Origin: Pontibacter chinhatensis | GTDB taxonomy: Bacteria; Bacteroidota; Bacteroidia; Cytophagales; Hymenobacteraceae | Reading direction: 5' to 3' | Length of the DNA: 64,000 nucleotides | NCBI RefSeq assembly: GCF_900113285.1 | Contig: NZ_FOOT01000004.1 | Span: 186,001-250,000, forward strand | Shown here: positions 50,547 through 59,879 of the stretch, piece after piece | Numbering within the stretch: position 1 is the first letter of the stretch | How the letters are laid out: every line of letters begins with the position of its first letter | Notes under the pieces: generated by a model | Told to the model about the DNA's origin: nothing | Databases searched by the model: none | The model's input: the letters and a program-made list of their open reading frames with translations, nothing else | Program-made: the position numbers and the translations under genes

Positions 50547-51671
50547 TTAACCTTTATGCAGGTAACCGGCAATTTGCAGTGAGCTATCCACGAACACCAT
50601 CTTCGGGTTGGCGTTCCGCTCGATGTGGTAATGCGCCTGGTTGAGCTCCTCGGAAAGCTCCCCGCCGTTGTTGCCCGTTATCACCTTGGAGAACTTCTGT
50701 ACAAAGTCCAGCTCGGTGGGCGGCAGGAAGGCTATCAGCGAGGCGTCCACGCCATACAGCATGACCTTGCGCAGCAGGTTGAGGGCATAGAGGAGGAAGT
50801 TCTTCTGGTTCTCGCGGCCCATGGCCTGGAACTTATCGCTCATCTCCACCAGCTCGTTCACCTTGCGGCTGTAGCAGTGGCGCATCCACTCGGTAAAGAA
50901 GGTAAAATAGTCGCTGCTGATCTCACTGGTGAGCTTGGCGGCTGCGTTCAGGTTGCCCTCCGCCAGCTGCGCTATCTGGCCGGCGCGGGCATCATCGAGG
51001 TTATAGGTTTGCTGCAGGTGCTGCACCACCTCCTGCTCTGTGAAATGGCGCACCTGCAGGATCTGGGTGCGCGAGGTGATGGTGGCCAGCAGTTTCTCGG
51101 CTGCCTGCGCCACCAGCAGAAACAATGTCTGGGCCGGCGGCTCCTCCAGCAGCTTCAGCAGGGCGTTGGCCGCCGAGGGGTGCATCAGCTCGGGCAGCCA
51201 GATGACCACAATCTTGTAGTTGCCCTCAAAAGCCTTCAGCGATACCAGCTTTACGAGTTGGCGACTTTCGTCTTTGGAGATAATTCCTTGCTTGTTTTCC
51301 GCCCCGATGTGCTGCATCCACTCGTTCAGGCCCTGGTAGGGACTGGCAAGTATAAACTCGCGCCACTCGTTCATGAACCTGCTGCTCAGCGCATCCTTGC
51401 TCACAGACTTGGTGGCCGTTACCGGCATCACGAAGTTAAAGTCCGGGTGCACCAGTTTGTTCATCTTCACGCAGCTGCCGCATGTTCCACATGAATCATC
51501 CGCTTGCTTAGCTTCGCAGTTGATGTAGGTGGCGTAGGCCAGCGCCAGCGCCAGGTTGGCGCTTCCCTCCTGCCCCAGGAACAGCTGCGCATGAGCCACA
51601 TGGTTCTGCTGCACCGATTTAAGCAGGAGCTGTTTCGTTTCCTGATGCCCTATGATCTGTGAAAACCGCAC
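50547..51671 (-). CDS. holB: DNA polymerase III subunit delta prime
   Basis: Part of the clamp loader. This 374-residue protein has the AAA+ fold with zinc cysteines (INCEAK, then CGTCGSC) and the late motif HPSAANALLKLLEEPPAQT. The Walker A loop is degenerate (GQEGSANLAL, no Lys), which is normal for delta prime, as it does not hydrolyse ATP. The following SRTQILQVRHFT matches sensor/arginine-finger SRC-type region. A promoter element TATCTTTG lies at 51,707-51,714. Confidence 0.93.
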   Translation of the reverse strand: MRFSQIIGHQETKQLLLKSVQQNHVAHAQLFLGQEGSANLALALAYATYINCEAKQADDSCGTCGSCVKMNKLVHPDFNFVMPVTATKSVSKDALSSRFMNEWREFILASPYQGLNEWMQHIGAENKQGIISKDESRQLVKLVSLKAFEGNYKIVVIWLPELMHPSAANALLKLLEEPPAQTLFLLVAQAAEKLLATITSRTQILQVRHFTEQEVVQHLQQTYNLDDARAGQIAQLAEGNLNAAAKLTSEISSDYFTFFTEWMRHCYSRKVNELVEMSDKFQAMGRENQKNFLLYALNLLRKVMLYGVDASLIAFLPPTELDFVQKFSKVITGNNGGELSEELNQAHYHIERNANPKMVFVDSSLQIAGYLHKG

Positions 51672-51706
51672 GTTTGGAGTTAAGCGTTATGAGTTGAGAC
51701 TTAGTA

Positions 51707-51714
51707 CAAAGATA
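51707..51714 (-). promoter_or_regulatory. -7 promoter element of holB
   Basis: TATCTTTG on the minus strand is an exact TAnnTTTG match 36 bases before the holB ATG. Confidence 0.45.
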
Positions 51715-51720
51715 AAAGAC

Positions 51721-51770
51721 AAAGGACAAAAGACAGCATTGCCAGGCAACTCCTTTGTCTTTTGTCCTTT
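51721..51770 (-). terminator. Hairpin after the GlmU-like gene
   Basis: AAAGGACAAAAGACA (51,721-51,735) pairs perfectly with TGTCTTTTGTCCTTT (51,756-51,770). A GTCTTTTATCTTT tail follows on the minus strand. It is AT-rich and built of repeated AAAGGACAAAAGAC units, so it may also be a dispersed repeat. Confidence 0.55.
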
Positions 51771-51800
51771 AATCTTATGTGTGGCAAGGAATGTTATACT

Positions 51801-53003
51801 TTACTCTTCCCAATCGCGGTACTGCTCGCCCTGCTCAAAAATGTGTTGAAAGATGGCTTGGTCTGTTTCGCTGAAATGCAGGTTCCGGCGGCACATGATT
51901 TTTTCGGCCAACTCGGTGGCTTTGGGTAATTTAAAGGTTACAAACCCATCGGCGCCGCCCCAGCTAAACGAGGGGATAAAGTGCGGCGGGAAACCAGCCC
52001 CAAAGATGTTGGCGCTCACGCCCACCACCGTGCCCGTGTTAAACATGGTGTTGATGCCGCACTTGCTGTGGTCGCCCATGATGAGGCCGCAGAACTGCTG
52101 CCCGGAGCCCTTCAGGGCGCCCGCCCGGTAGTTCCATACTTTCACCTCGGCGTAGTTGTTCTTCAGGTTGGAGGTATTGGTATCGGCACCGATGTTGATC
52201 CACTCGCCCAGCACCGAGTTGCCCAGGTAGCCCTCGTGGCCCTTGTTGGTATAGCCAAATATAACGGAGGCCGCCACCTCGCCGCCCACCTTGCAGAAAG
52301 GCCCGATGCTCACGTCGCCGCGCATTTTGCCGCCCACGTTCACGTTGCTCTCCTCGCCCAGCGAGAAAGGCCCCTTGATAATGGCACCCTCGTGCACCTG
52401 CGCGTTCTTGCCCAGGTAAATCGGCCCGTTCTCGGCATTCAGGATGGCGGCGCGTATCTTCACGCCTTCTTCTATAAAGATGTTCTCCTCGTTATAGACC
52501 ATGGTGTACTTGTCGCCGACGGGCTGACTTTGGCGGCCTTCGGTCACCACTGCAAAATCGCTGCGGATCTGGTTGCCGTTCTGCAGGAAAATATCCCACA
52601 CCTGGCGGATAACGGTGCAGCTGTCGTGCATCTTCCGGCTGGCGGGAGTATGAGCGGCTAGCTCGTCCGGCGTATCGAAAGCAGGCGCATCACTGTTGAA
52701 GGCAAGGAGCAGCTCCTGCTGGTACAATGCCTCACCCGGCTTCAGTTCCCGCACGGCCTGCACCAGCTCCGCATCCGGCAGCGCGGCGCCGTTGATGTAC
52801 AGGTTCTGGCTACCGGTGCCGGTCTTTTTATACTTTGGCTGCAGGTAAGGCTGCGTCAGGAAAGCGACGGGACTGCCCAGGCGTTTTGCCCATTTCTCTG
52901 CGATGGTAAGTATACCCACGCGCACTCCGGCCACAGGTCTGGTAAAAGTCAGCGGCAGCAGGTCCTGCCGGATAATCGGGCCATCGAAAAGGATGATATT
53001 CAT
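51801..53003 (-). CDS. Alternative GlmU-like nucleotidyltransferase/acetyltransferase
   Basis: This 400-residue protein belongs to the Bacteroidota GlmU-like group, which replaces or supplements classical GlmU in UDP-GlcNAc synthesis. The N-terminal part has the group motif PLTFTRPVAGVRVGILTIAE instead of the LAAGxGTRM loop. The C-terminal half is a left-handed beta-helix of hexapeptide repeats (about 210-360). I choose ATG 53,001-53,003 (MNIILFDG); the longer ORF start at 53,042 adds 13 unlikely residues. A TACTTTTG element lies only 5 bases upstream of that ATG, so the leader would be very short. Confidence 0.85.
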   Translation of the reverse strand: MNIILFDGPIIRQDLLPLTFTRPVAGVRVGILTIAEKWAKRLGSPVAFLTQPYLQPKYKKTGTGSQNLYINGAALPDAELVQAVRELKPGEALYQQELLLAFNSDAPAFDTPDELAAHTPASRKMHDSCTVIRQVWDIFLQNGNQIRSDFAVVTEGRQSQPVGDKYTMVYNEENIFIEEGVKIRAAILNAENGPIYLGKNAQVHEGAIIKGPFSLGEESNVNVGGKMRGDVSIGPFCKVGGEVAASVIFGYTNKGHEGYLGNSVLGEWINIGADTNTSNLKNNYAEVKVWNYRAGALKGSGQQFCGLIMGDHSKCGINTMFNTGTVVGVSANIFGAGFPPHFIPSFSWGGADGFVTFKLPKATELAEKIMCRRNLHFSETDQAIFQHIFEQGEQYRDWEE

Positions 53004-53160
53004 ACTGCAAAAGTATAAGTTTTCTCCCAAAATACGGCACATTCGCCATCCTCCGCGGTAGTATTTCAGGATTAACTAGCAAGAATACGTTTAACGCCAC
53101 GCGTGTACGTACAACAGCAGAGCCTCGCCCAAATAAAATTTAGGGAACGGCCAAAAGCAA

Positions 53161-53196
53161 AAAAGTCTCCCCGATAAGCATCAGGAAGACTTTTCT
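53161..53196 (-). terminator. Probable terminator of the L31 gene
   Basis: AAAGTCT (about 53,162) pairs with AGACTTT (about 53,188) with a 20-base loop, some 30 bases beyond the L31 stop. The stem is short. Confidence 0.5.
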
Positions 53197-53225
53197 GTTG
53201 AAACGTTTTAACCGGAGTAGGCCGC

Positions 53226-53471
53226 TTATTTTTTCTTGTAGCGCGTGTTGAATTTCTCCACACGACCAGCGGTGTCCACGAAGATGTTCTTACCAGTGTA
53301 AAACGGGTGAGAAGCAGAAGAAACCTCTACTTTGATTACAGGATACTCTTTACCATCCTCCCAAGTGATTGTCTCGTCAGACGTCATTGTAGAACGTGTG
53401 AGGAATTTGAAATCACTTGTCATATCCTGGAAAACCACCTGTCTGTACTCTGGGTGAATGCCTTTTTTCAT
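53226..53471 (-). CDS. rpmE2: 50S ribosomal protein L31, type B
   Basis: An 81-residue ribosomal protein. It begins [16 protein letters not shown], has SHPFYTGK and ends [11 protein letters not shown]. There are no cysteines, so it is the zinc-free (C-) type B form, which is the usual form in this phylum. A promoter element TAAATTTG lies at 53,513-53,520. Confidence 0.96.
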   Translation of the reverse strand: MKKGIHPEYRQVVFQDMTSDFKFLTRSTMTSDETITWEDGKEYPVIKVEVSSASHPFYTGKNIFVDTAGRVEKFNTRYKKK

Positions 53472-53512
53472 TATCGTAAACGTTATTTAACCTTAATTTC
53501 TGAATCGGACTG

Positions 53513-53520
53513 CAAATTTA
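53513..53520 (-). promoter_or_regulatory. -7 promoter element of rpmE2
   Basis: TAAATTTG on the minus strand matches TAnnTTTG, 42 bases before the ATG. Confidence 0.5.
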
Positions 53521-53604
53521 ACAAGATAATCTGAAAGTAAAACGCTATAGGCCAAATTATTTTATGCAGCAAGGCAAAAGCAGCGACCAATGCAATTATC
53601 TTTA

Positions 53605-53612
53605 TAAATTTG
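53605..53612 (+). promoter_or_regulatory. -7 promoter element of the PRTase gene
   Basis: TAAATTTG on the plus strand matches TAnnTTTG, 49 bases before the ATG at 53,661. Confidence 0.45.
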
Positions 53613-53660
53613 CCCCGGCGGTAGGGTTGCCGCGCCATCAAAAGCCAGAACCAACATCCC

Positions 53661-54176
53661 ATGACAGCACAACAAAAGCAGCAGAGCCTGATACTGGACC
53701 GCACACAGATAGAGCAAAAGGTAAAGCGCATTGCCTACGAGATTTACGAGCGCAACTTTGAGGAGCAGGAGTTGGTGCTGGCCGGCATTTACCCTAACGG
53801 CTATACCTTGGCCGAGCGCCTAGCCGAGCAGCTGCGCCAAATTTCACCTATTCAGCCGCAGCTGGTAAAAGTATCCCTCAACAAAGATTACCCGCTGGAG
53901 GAGCCGGTACAGCTAAGCCCAGAAAACTTGCCCCTGGAAGGCAAGACAGTGGTACTGGTGGATGATGTGCTAAATACCGGCAAGACACTGGCCTATACGC
54001 TGGATATTTTTCTCTCGCACAGCCCCAAGAAGGTGGAAGTAGCCACCCTGATAGACCGCCACCACCCGCTCTACCCGATTGCTGCCACATACACAGGCTA
54101 CTCGCTGGCCACCACCCTGCGCGAGCGCGTACAGGTAGTGCTGCAGCCTGATGAGGTAGCCGCGTATTTGCTGTAA
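53661..54176 (+). CDS. Phosphoribosyltransferase, PyrR-like
   Basis: A 171-residue type I PRTase. The PRPP loop VVLVDDVLNTGKTLAYT is clear, with the hydrophobic strands before it and a late ATLIDRHHPLYPI typical of the uracil-PRTase/PyrR group. In Bacteroidota such proteins are called PyrR-like, but regulation by attenuation is not established here; no anti-terminator is seen. Monocistronic. Confidence 0.87.
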   Translation: MTAQQKQQSLILDRTQIEQKVKRIAYEIYERNFEEQELVLAGIYPNGYTLAERLAEQLRQISPIQPQLVKVSLNKDYPLEEPVQLSPENLPLEGKTVVLVDDVLNTGKTLAYTLDIFLSHSPKKVEVATLIDRHHPLYPIAATYTGYSLATTLRERVQVVLQPDEVAAYLL

Positions 54177-54271
54177 ACCTCCCCTACCCCCTGCTAAGAA
54201 CAGGAGGGGAATGACATTTTTGCCATTATTGATGTATCCTACCAATCCCTGAATACTATAAATCATAGTCC

Positions 54272-54856
54272 ATGAAAAAACTCTGCTTTGCCACCAACAA
54301 CCGCCACAAGCTAGCCGAGGTAAGCCAGATGCTGGAAGGCAAGTATGAGCTGCTGACCCTGCAGGACATTGGCTGTCACGAGGAGCTGGCAGAGGATCAG
54401 GACACGCTGGAGGGCAACTCGCACCAGAAGGCGGCCTATGTATGGGACAACTACCACGTGAGCTGCTTTGCCGACGACACCGGCCTGGAGGTGGAGGCGC
54501 TGAATGGGGCACCAGGTGTCTACTCGGCGCGCTATGCCGGCCCGCAGCGCTCCGATGCCGATAACATAAACAAGCTGCTGCAAAGCCTACAGGGGCAGGA
54601 GAACCGCCGCGCCCGCTTCCGCACCAGCATCACCCTCATCCTGGATGGCCAGCAGCACCAGTTTGAAGGCATCGTAACAGGAAGTATAGCTACTGAGTGG
54701 AAGGGCGACAAAGGCTTTGGTTACGACCCGGTTTTCATTCCGGAGGGCCACGACCGCACCTTTGCCCAGATGAGCGCCGAGGAGAAAAATGCCATTAGCC
54801 ACCGTGGCCGCGCCACCCAGGAACTCGTGCGCTTCCTCAAGAGCCTGGAAGTATAA
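54272..54856 (+). CDS. rdgB: XTP/dITP pyrophosphatase (RdgB/HAM1 family)
   Basis: Removes non-canonical purine triphosphates (XTP, dITP) to prevent mutagenesis. At 194 residues it has the usual length. Motifs: KLCFATNNRHKLAEV near the start, FADDTGLEVEALNGAPGVYSARYAG, EGIVTGSIA and GFGYDPVFIPEG. It is 95 bp after the PRTase gene and 69 bp before udk. Confidence 0.96.
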   Translation: MKKLCFATNNRHKLAEVSQMLEGKYELLTLQDIGCHEELAEDQDTLEGNSHQKAAYVWDNYHVSCFADDTGLEVEALNGAPGVYSARYAGPQRSDADNINKLLQSLQGQENRRARFRTSITLILDGQQHQFEGIVTGSIATEWKGDKGFGYDPVFIPEGHDRTFAQMSAEEKNAISHRGRATQELVRFLKSLEV

Positions 54857-54895
54857 AAATACCCTCTGGGAGTAGCCAAATACTCGCTAAAGTCT

Positions 54896-54903
54896 TAATT
54901 TTG
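54896..54903 (+). promoter_or_regulatory. -7 promoter element of udk
   Basis: TAATTTTG matches TAnnTTTG, 22 bases before the udk ATG. Confidence 0.5.
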
Positions 54904-54925
54904 TGGCCTGAAACTAAAGCTTCCC

Positions 54926-55546
54926 ATGCAAAAGCCATTCATCGTCGGGATTACAGGAGGCAGTGCTTCAGGAAAAACGACTTTTTTGAACAAACTGCTC
55001 GCCTCGTTTGCCCCTGAGAACATTTGCCTGATCTCGCAGGATAATTACTACAAGCCGCGCGAGCACCAGACGGCAGATATCAACGGGGTCATCAACTTCG
55101 ACCTGCCCTCCTGCATCGACGACGAGGCCTACGCGCACGACATCCTGAAAGTGAGCCAGGGCGAAACCGTGTACCGCCAGGAGTATACTTTCAATAACCC
55201 GAACGTGGTGCCGCGCCAGCTGGAGTTCAGGCCCGCCCCAATTGTGGTGGTAGAGGGCATCTTCGTTTTCTACTTCGAGGAGATCGCCAAACTGCTGGAC
55301 CTGAAAGTATACATCGACGCCAAGGAGTATATCAAGCTGCAGCGCCGCATCGTGCGCGACAAGGTGGAGCGCGGCTATGACCTGGACGATGTGCTGTACC
55401 GCTACACCCACCACGTGGCGCCCACCTATGAAAAGTATATTAAGCCGTATAAGAACGACGCAGACATCATCATCCCCAACAACGCCAACTTTGAGCGCGG
55501 GCTGGAGGTGATCACGACATACTTAAATGCCAAGATAAAAGCATGA
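54926..55546 (+). CDS. udk: Uridine kinase
   Basis: Phosphorylates uridine and cytidine in pyrimidine salvage. 206 residues; Walker A is GGSASGKTTF at 10-19. Other motifs: SQDNYYKPREHQ, INFDLPSCIDD, VVEGIFVFY and YIKLQRRIVRDKVERGYD. Its TGA overlaps the ATG of the RCK gene by 4 bases (ATGA), so the two are translated together. No metabolic reason for this pairing is evident. Confidence 0.95.
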   Translation: MQKPFIVGITGGSASGKTTFLNKLLASFAPENICLISQDNYYKPREHQTADINGVINFDLPSCIDDEAYAHDILKVSQGETVYRQEYTFNNPNVVPRQLEFRPAPIVVVEGIFVFYFEEIAKLLDLKVYIDAKEYIKLQRRIVRDKVERGYDLDDVLYRYTHHVAPTYEKYIKPYKNDADIIIPNNANFERGLEVITTYLNAKIKA

Positions 55547-56235
55547 GGAGCAAATTCGCGGTTATAGGGCTGGGCAGGTTTGGCCACTCGATTGCCATTA
55601 CGCTGGCCGAGCGCGGCGCCGAGGTAATCGCCATCGACAATGACGAGGACCATGTGGAGTCCATCAAGGACCAGGTAGCCTACGCCGTTGCCCTGGACGC
55701 CACTGATATTCGTGCACTGGAGGCCCAGAACATACAGGACATGGACGCGGTGGTGGTAGCCATCGGCGAGGACTTTGAGGCCCTGCTGATTGCCACGGCC
55801 AACCTGCAGGAGCTCAAGGTGAAACGTGTTATTACGCGTGCCGCCAACAAGCAGCAGCGCCGCATTCTGGAGAAAATGGGCGTGCAGGAGATTCTCTCGC
55901 CGGAGGGCGAGGTAGGCAAAACGGTGGCCGAGCGGCTGCTGCAGCCAAACATCCGCACCTTCCTGCCCCTGCCCGACAACTACGAGATCGTGGAGATAAA
56001 CGCGCCGCGTAACATTGCCAACCGCAGCGTAGCCAAAATATCCCTCCGCGAGAAGTATAACCTCAACTTAATTACCATAAAGCGCTTTTTTGAGGAGATA
56101 CAGGACGGCAAACCCACCCAGGTGGAGCACATTATCGGGGTGCCCAAGGCCGACACCATCATCTACCCGTCAGACATTCTGCTGCTTATCGGCAAAAAGC
56201 AGGATGTGAAACGATTTATAGAAGTGAACCGCTAA
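55543..56235 (+). CDS. Potassium uptake regulator of the TrkA/KtrA (RCK) type
   Basis: A 230-residue cytoplasmic protein with RCK_N (GLGRFGHS at about 9-16 and the acidic end of strand 2 in AIDNDEDHVE) and RCK_C domains, arranged as in KtrA. It gates a KtrB/TrkH-type channel in response to nucleotides, but no channel gene is in the window. It starts within the udk stop. Confidence 0.93.
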   Translation: MRSKFAVIGLGRFGHSIAITLAERGAEVIAIDNDEDHVESIKDQVAYAVALDATDIRALEAQNIQDMDAVVVAIGEDFEALLIATANLQELKVKRVITRAANKQQRRILEKMGVQEILSPEGEVGKTVAERLLQPNIRTFLPLPDNYEIVEINAPRNIANRSVAKISLREKYNLNLITIKRFFEEIQDGKPTQVEHIIGVPKADTIIYPSDILLLIGKKQDVKRFIEVNR

Positions 56236-56278
56236 AATTTCTTTTTTAACAGAAAAGATTTCATATTTGCGGTTATAC

Positions 56279-56653
56279 ATGCCAAAAGCCAGAAAAATAT
56301 CCAGCTACCTGCAGCATCTGCTGATGTCTGCAACTCTGCTGTGGGCACTTATGCTCAACGGCCAGGAGGTGGTAGCCTACAGACCGGCCAATGGCACTGC
56401 AAAGCATACCAGCACTGGCGTAACAGCTGCCCATGGCGCTGAAAAATCCTACGTAAAGCAGAAAGTATCGCTGGAGGGCACGACCTCTTTTGTGGCCCTT
56501 AACCTGCAGCAGGACGTGGCCCCACTGCCACAGCAGCCTGAGTTTGCGCAGGCCGCCAACGAGCTGCTGCCGGCTTCCTACACGGCCGTGCCGCCCGGCG
56601 CCGGCTTTGTGACCCGTTTTTTCCCTGTTAGCATACAGCCCAACGCCCCGTAG
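56279..56653 (+). CDS. Hypothetical exported protein, 124 aa
   Basis: I recognise no family. From ATG 56,279 the product has an N-terminal basic and hydrophobic segment (MPKARKISSYLQHLLMSATLLWALM), possibly a signal peptide or anchor. The rest is low in charge and rich in Ala, Pro and Gln, and probably disordered. A TTG four codons upstream also opens the frame. It lies 44 bases after the RCK gene and might be its third operon member. Coding is likely but not proved. Confidence 0.5.
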   Translation: MPKARKISSYLQHLLMSATLLWALMLNGQEVVAYRPANGTAKHTSTGVTAAHGAEKSYVKQKVSLEGTTSFVALNLQQDVAPLPQQPEFAQAANELLPASYTAVPPGAGFVTRFFPVSIQPNAP

Positions 56654-56818
56654 GCTGCCCCCTCTCCTATTCCCTTTTCTCTGCCTTTCCCGGCTCATGT
56701 GCTGCTATATCCGGCACATAACGGAACGCACCTACCTGTATTACAGTTATCTAGTAGGATTTAGGAGAGAAGTATACTTTGTACCCAAATTCAATCAATT
56801 CATACTTTTACTTAAACA

Positions 56819-59815
56819 ATGCGGAACAAATCGTTAATTATCGGTCTGACGGTGATCGTATCGGCGCTCTGCCTTTACTTTCTGTCATTCTCCTTTGTTG
56901 CCGGCAGCGTACAAAGCGATGCTGAAGCATACGCCACCGACGCGCAGGGCAACGTAGACCTCGCAAAGAAACAAACCTACCTCGACTCCATGTGGAAAGA
57001 GCCCGTGTTTATGGGCATGACTTACCAGGAGGTAAAAGAGAAGGAGCTTGGCCTTGGCCTTGACCTGAGAGGTGGTATGCACGTGGTACTGGAGGTATCG
57101 CCTGTAGAGATCATCAAGTCTATGTCTGGCAACAGCAAAGACCCTAACTTCCTGAAGGCGCTGGACCGTGCCCAGGAGCTGCAGCGTAACAGCCAGGAGA
57201 AATTCACGACGCTGTTTGCCCAGGCCTACCGCGAAATTGAGCCAAACGGCCGCCTGAGCCGCATCTTCTCTAACACTGCCAACCGTGGCAAAATCAGCTA
57301 CGAGTCTTCAAACGAAGAGGTGGTTGACGTAATCCAGACAGAGGTGGACGCCGCGATTGAGCGTTCTTTCAACATCCTGCGTACCCGTATCGACCGCTTC
57401 GGTGTAACACAGCCAAACATTCAGCGCCTGAAAGGCACTGGCCGTATTCAAATTGAGCTTCCGGGTGTAGACAACCCAGACCGCGTGCGCAACCTGTTGC
57501 AGGGCATGGCTAACCTGGAGTTCTGGGAAGTATGGACACCACAGGAGTTTAACCCATACCTGATGCAAGTAGGCCAGCACCTGGATGAGCAGCAGCGCCT
57601 TGGCAAACTTAACCTGAACCTGCGCGGTGCCGCTAAAGCTACACCACAGGCTCCTGTTGCACAGGACTCAACCGACGACGTACTGGCACAAGCTGCTGCC
57701 GGCACCGACTCTGCAGCTGTTGCTGCCAATGCACAAACTGATTCAGCTGCCGCTCTGGCCTCCGCTGACACAGCTACCCTTGACCAGCAGGGAGGTGTTC
57801 TTACCTCACTGTTTACGTTAATGCCAGGCGGTATCGGAGCCAACGTGCGCGACACGGCCACTATCAACGAGCTATTCAGCAGACCGGATGTACGTGGCAT
57901 GCTGCCAAACAACATGAAGTTCCTGTGGGGTGTGAAACCAATCGCCGGTGATGGCGGCCAGGAGTTTGTGGAGATGTACGCCATTAAGAGAGGACGTGAC
58001 GGAAAGGCTCCTTTGAGCGGCGACGTGATCAACGACGCACGCCAGGACTTTGACCAGCACGGCCGCCCTGAAATCTCGATGACGATGAACCCTACAGGCG
58101 CCAGAAAATGGGCTCGCCTGACAGGTGACAACGTTGGCCGCCAGGTGGCCATCGTACTGGATAACTATGTATACTCTGCCCCTGTGGTACAGGGCGAGAT
58201 TACAGGTGGCAACTCCTCTATCTCTGGTAACTTTACCATCGATGAGGCGCAAGACCTTGCCAACATCCTGAAGGCCGGTAAGATGCCAGCTCCTACCCGT
58301 ATCGTGGAAGAAGCTATCGTAGGTCCGTCTCTGGGCCAGGAAGCCATCAACCAGGGCCTTATCTCTACAGTTGCCGGTCTGCTAATCGTGGTAATCTTTA
58401 TGATTGCTTACTATGCACGCGGCGGCTTTATTGCTGACCTTGCCCTGCTTTTCAACATCTTCTTTATACTTGGTGTGCTGGCCCAGTTTGGTGCAGCGCT
58501 TACACTACCCGGTATTGCCGGTATTGTGCTTACACTGGGTATGGCCGTGGACGCGAACGTTCTGATCTTTGAACGTATGCGCGAGGAGGCAGCCAAGGGC
58601 AGAAGCATGCGCGAGATTATCGACGCGGGTTATGACAAAGCCTTCAGCTCTATCTTCGACGCGAACGTAACAACCTTCATTGTAGGCTTCATCCTGTACT
58701 TCTTCGGTTCAGGCCCAGTGAAAGGCTTCGCTATTACGCTGATGATCGGTATCGTTACCTCCTTCTTTACTTCGGTATTCATCTCCAGATTGCTCATCGA
58801 GCGAACCTTCAAAAAGGCTGGTAAGCTTTCCTTCTCCTCTTCCCTGGCGGATAAAATGTTCCGCAATGTGAAGTTTGATGTGATGAAGATCAAGAAGCCT
58901 GCTTACGCCTTCTCACTGACAGTGATTGCATTCGGCTTCATCGCCATGGCTATCAAAGGACCAAACCTTGGCATCGACTTTACAGGTGGCCGCTCTTATA
59001 TAGTGGAGTTTGACCAGGCTGTACCAGCCTCAGACGTACGCGCATCGTTGTTGGATGATTTCCAGCAGGCAGGTACGGAGGTGAAAACCTTTGGCGCCTC
59101 TAACCGCGTGAAAGTGATTACGAGCTGGCACGCAGATGATGAAAGCACGGAGGCAGACCAGCAGGTAAGAACTGCGCTGGAGCAAGGCCTGCAGCAGTAC
59201 TCCGAGCTTAACCCGCAGATTCTGAGCTCGTCTAAAGTTGGCGCCTCTATGGCCGACGATATTCAGAACACCGCGTTGATTGCAGTTTTACTTGCGCTGG
59301 CCGGCATCTTTATCTACGTGATGCTGCGATTCCGTAAGTGGCAGTTCTCGCTGGGTGGTGTGATAGCCCTCCTGCACGACGCGCTGATGATCCTGTCTGT
59401 GTTCGCCATCCTGCACCTGTTTGGTATCTCTTATGAAATGGACCAGGTGTTTATTGCAGCGGTACTGACAATTATAGGTTTCTCCATTAACGACACCGTG
59501 GTAATCTTCGACCGTATACGTGAGTACATGAGCGACAACCCGCGTGCCAGCATCAGAGATATTGTAAACCCTGCCCTGATTAGCACGTTCAGCCGTACCA
59601 TCATCACCTCCCTGACCCTGTTCCTGGTGGTAGTGATTCTGTTCCTGTTCGGTGGAGAGGTACTCCGTGGCTTCTCGCTGGCAATGCTTATCGGTGTACT
59701 GGCCGGTACGTATTCGTCGCTGTTCATCGCTTCGCCGATTGTAGTGGATACAATCAGAGACGAGAATACAGCACAGCCTGTAGCTTCACAGCAGGTAGCT
59801 CAGAAAGTTCGCTAA
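56819..59815 (+). CDS. secDF: Fused protein translocase subunit SecDF
   Basis: SecD and SecF pull exported proteins through the Sec channel using the proton gradient; in Bacteroidota they are fused. 998 residues. The SecD half has LGLDLRGGMHVVLEV and TRIDRFGVTQPNIQ. The SecF half begins around 680, with GPNLGIDFTGGRSYIVEFDQ, and has the IGFSINDTVVIFDRIRE motif. An Ala/Ser/Thr/Asp-rich insert at about 270-327 in the first periplasmic domain is not part of the common core and looks flexible. Terminator follows. Confidence 0.96.
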   Translation: MRNKSLIIGLTVIVSALCLYFLSFSFVAGSVQSDAEAYATDAQGNVDLAKKQTYLDSMWKEPVFMGMTYQEVKEKELGLGLDLRGGMHVVLEVSPVEIIKSMSGNSKDPNFLKALDRAQELQRNSQEKFTTLFAQAYREIEPNGRLSRIFSNTANRGKISYESSNEEVVDVIQTEVDAAIERSFNILRTRIDRFGVTQPNIQRLKGTGRIQIELPGVDNPDRVRNLLQGMANLEFWEVWTPQEFNPYLMQVGQHLDEQQRLGKLNLNLRGAAKATPQAPVAQDSTDDVLAQAAAGTDSAAVAANAQTDSAAALASADTATLDQQGGVLTSLFTLMPGGIGANVRDTATINELFSRPDVRGMLPNNMKFLWGVKPIAGDGGQEFVEMYAIKRGRDGKAPLSGDVINDARQDFDQHGRPEISMTMNPTGARKWARLTGDNVGRQVAIVLDNYVYSAPVVQGEITGGNSSISGNFTIDEAQDLANILKAGKMPAPTRIVEEAIVGPSLGQEAINQGLISTVAGLLIVVIFMIAYYARGGFIADLALLFNIFFILGVLAQFGAALTLPGIAGIVLTLGMAVDANVLIFERMREEAAKGRSMREIIDAGYDKAFSSIFDANVTTFIVGFILYFFGSGPVKGFAITLMIGIVTSFFTSVFISRLLIERTFKKAGKLSFSSSLADKMFRNVKFDVMKIKKPAYAFSLTVIAFGFIAMAIKGPNLGIDFTGGRSYIVEFDQAVPASDVRASLLDDFQQAGTEVKTFGASNRVKVITSWHADDESTEADQQVRTALEQGLQQYSELNPQILSSSKVGASMADDIQNTALIAVLLALAGIFIYVMLRFRKWQFSLGGVIALLHDALMILSVFAILHLFGISYEMDQVFIAAVLTIIGFSINDTVVIFDRIREYMSDNPRASIRDIVNPALISTFSRTIITSLTLFLVVVILFLFGGEVLRGFSLAMLIGVLAGTYSSLFIASPIVVDTIRDENTAQPVASQQVAQKVR

Positions 59816-59828
59816 GAGCACAGTATAT

Positions 59829-59872
59829 AAAACAGGAAAGCCCGGGGCATTTGCTCCGGGCTTTCCTGTTTT
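59829..59872 (+). terminator. Terminator of secDF
   Basis: AAAACAGGAAAGCCCGG (59,829-59,845) pairs perfectly with CCGGGCTTTCCTGTTTT (59,856-59,872). Confidence 0.9.
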
Positions 59873-59879
59873 ATATAGA

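Noticed and set aside
53483-53731. 82-aa cysteine- and Trp-containing ORF on the minus strand
   Set aside because: It covers two clear promoter elements (53,513-53,520 and 53,605-53,612) and the start of the PRTase gene. Composition is atypical and it looks like a shadow.
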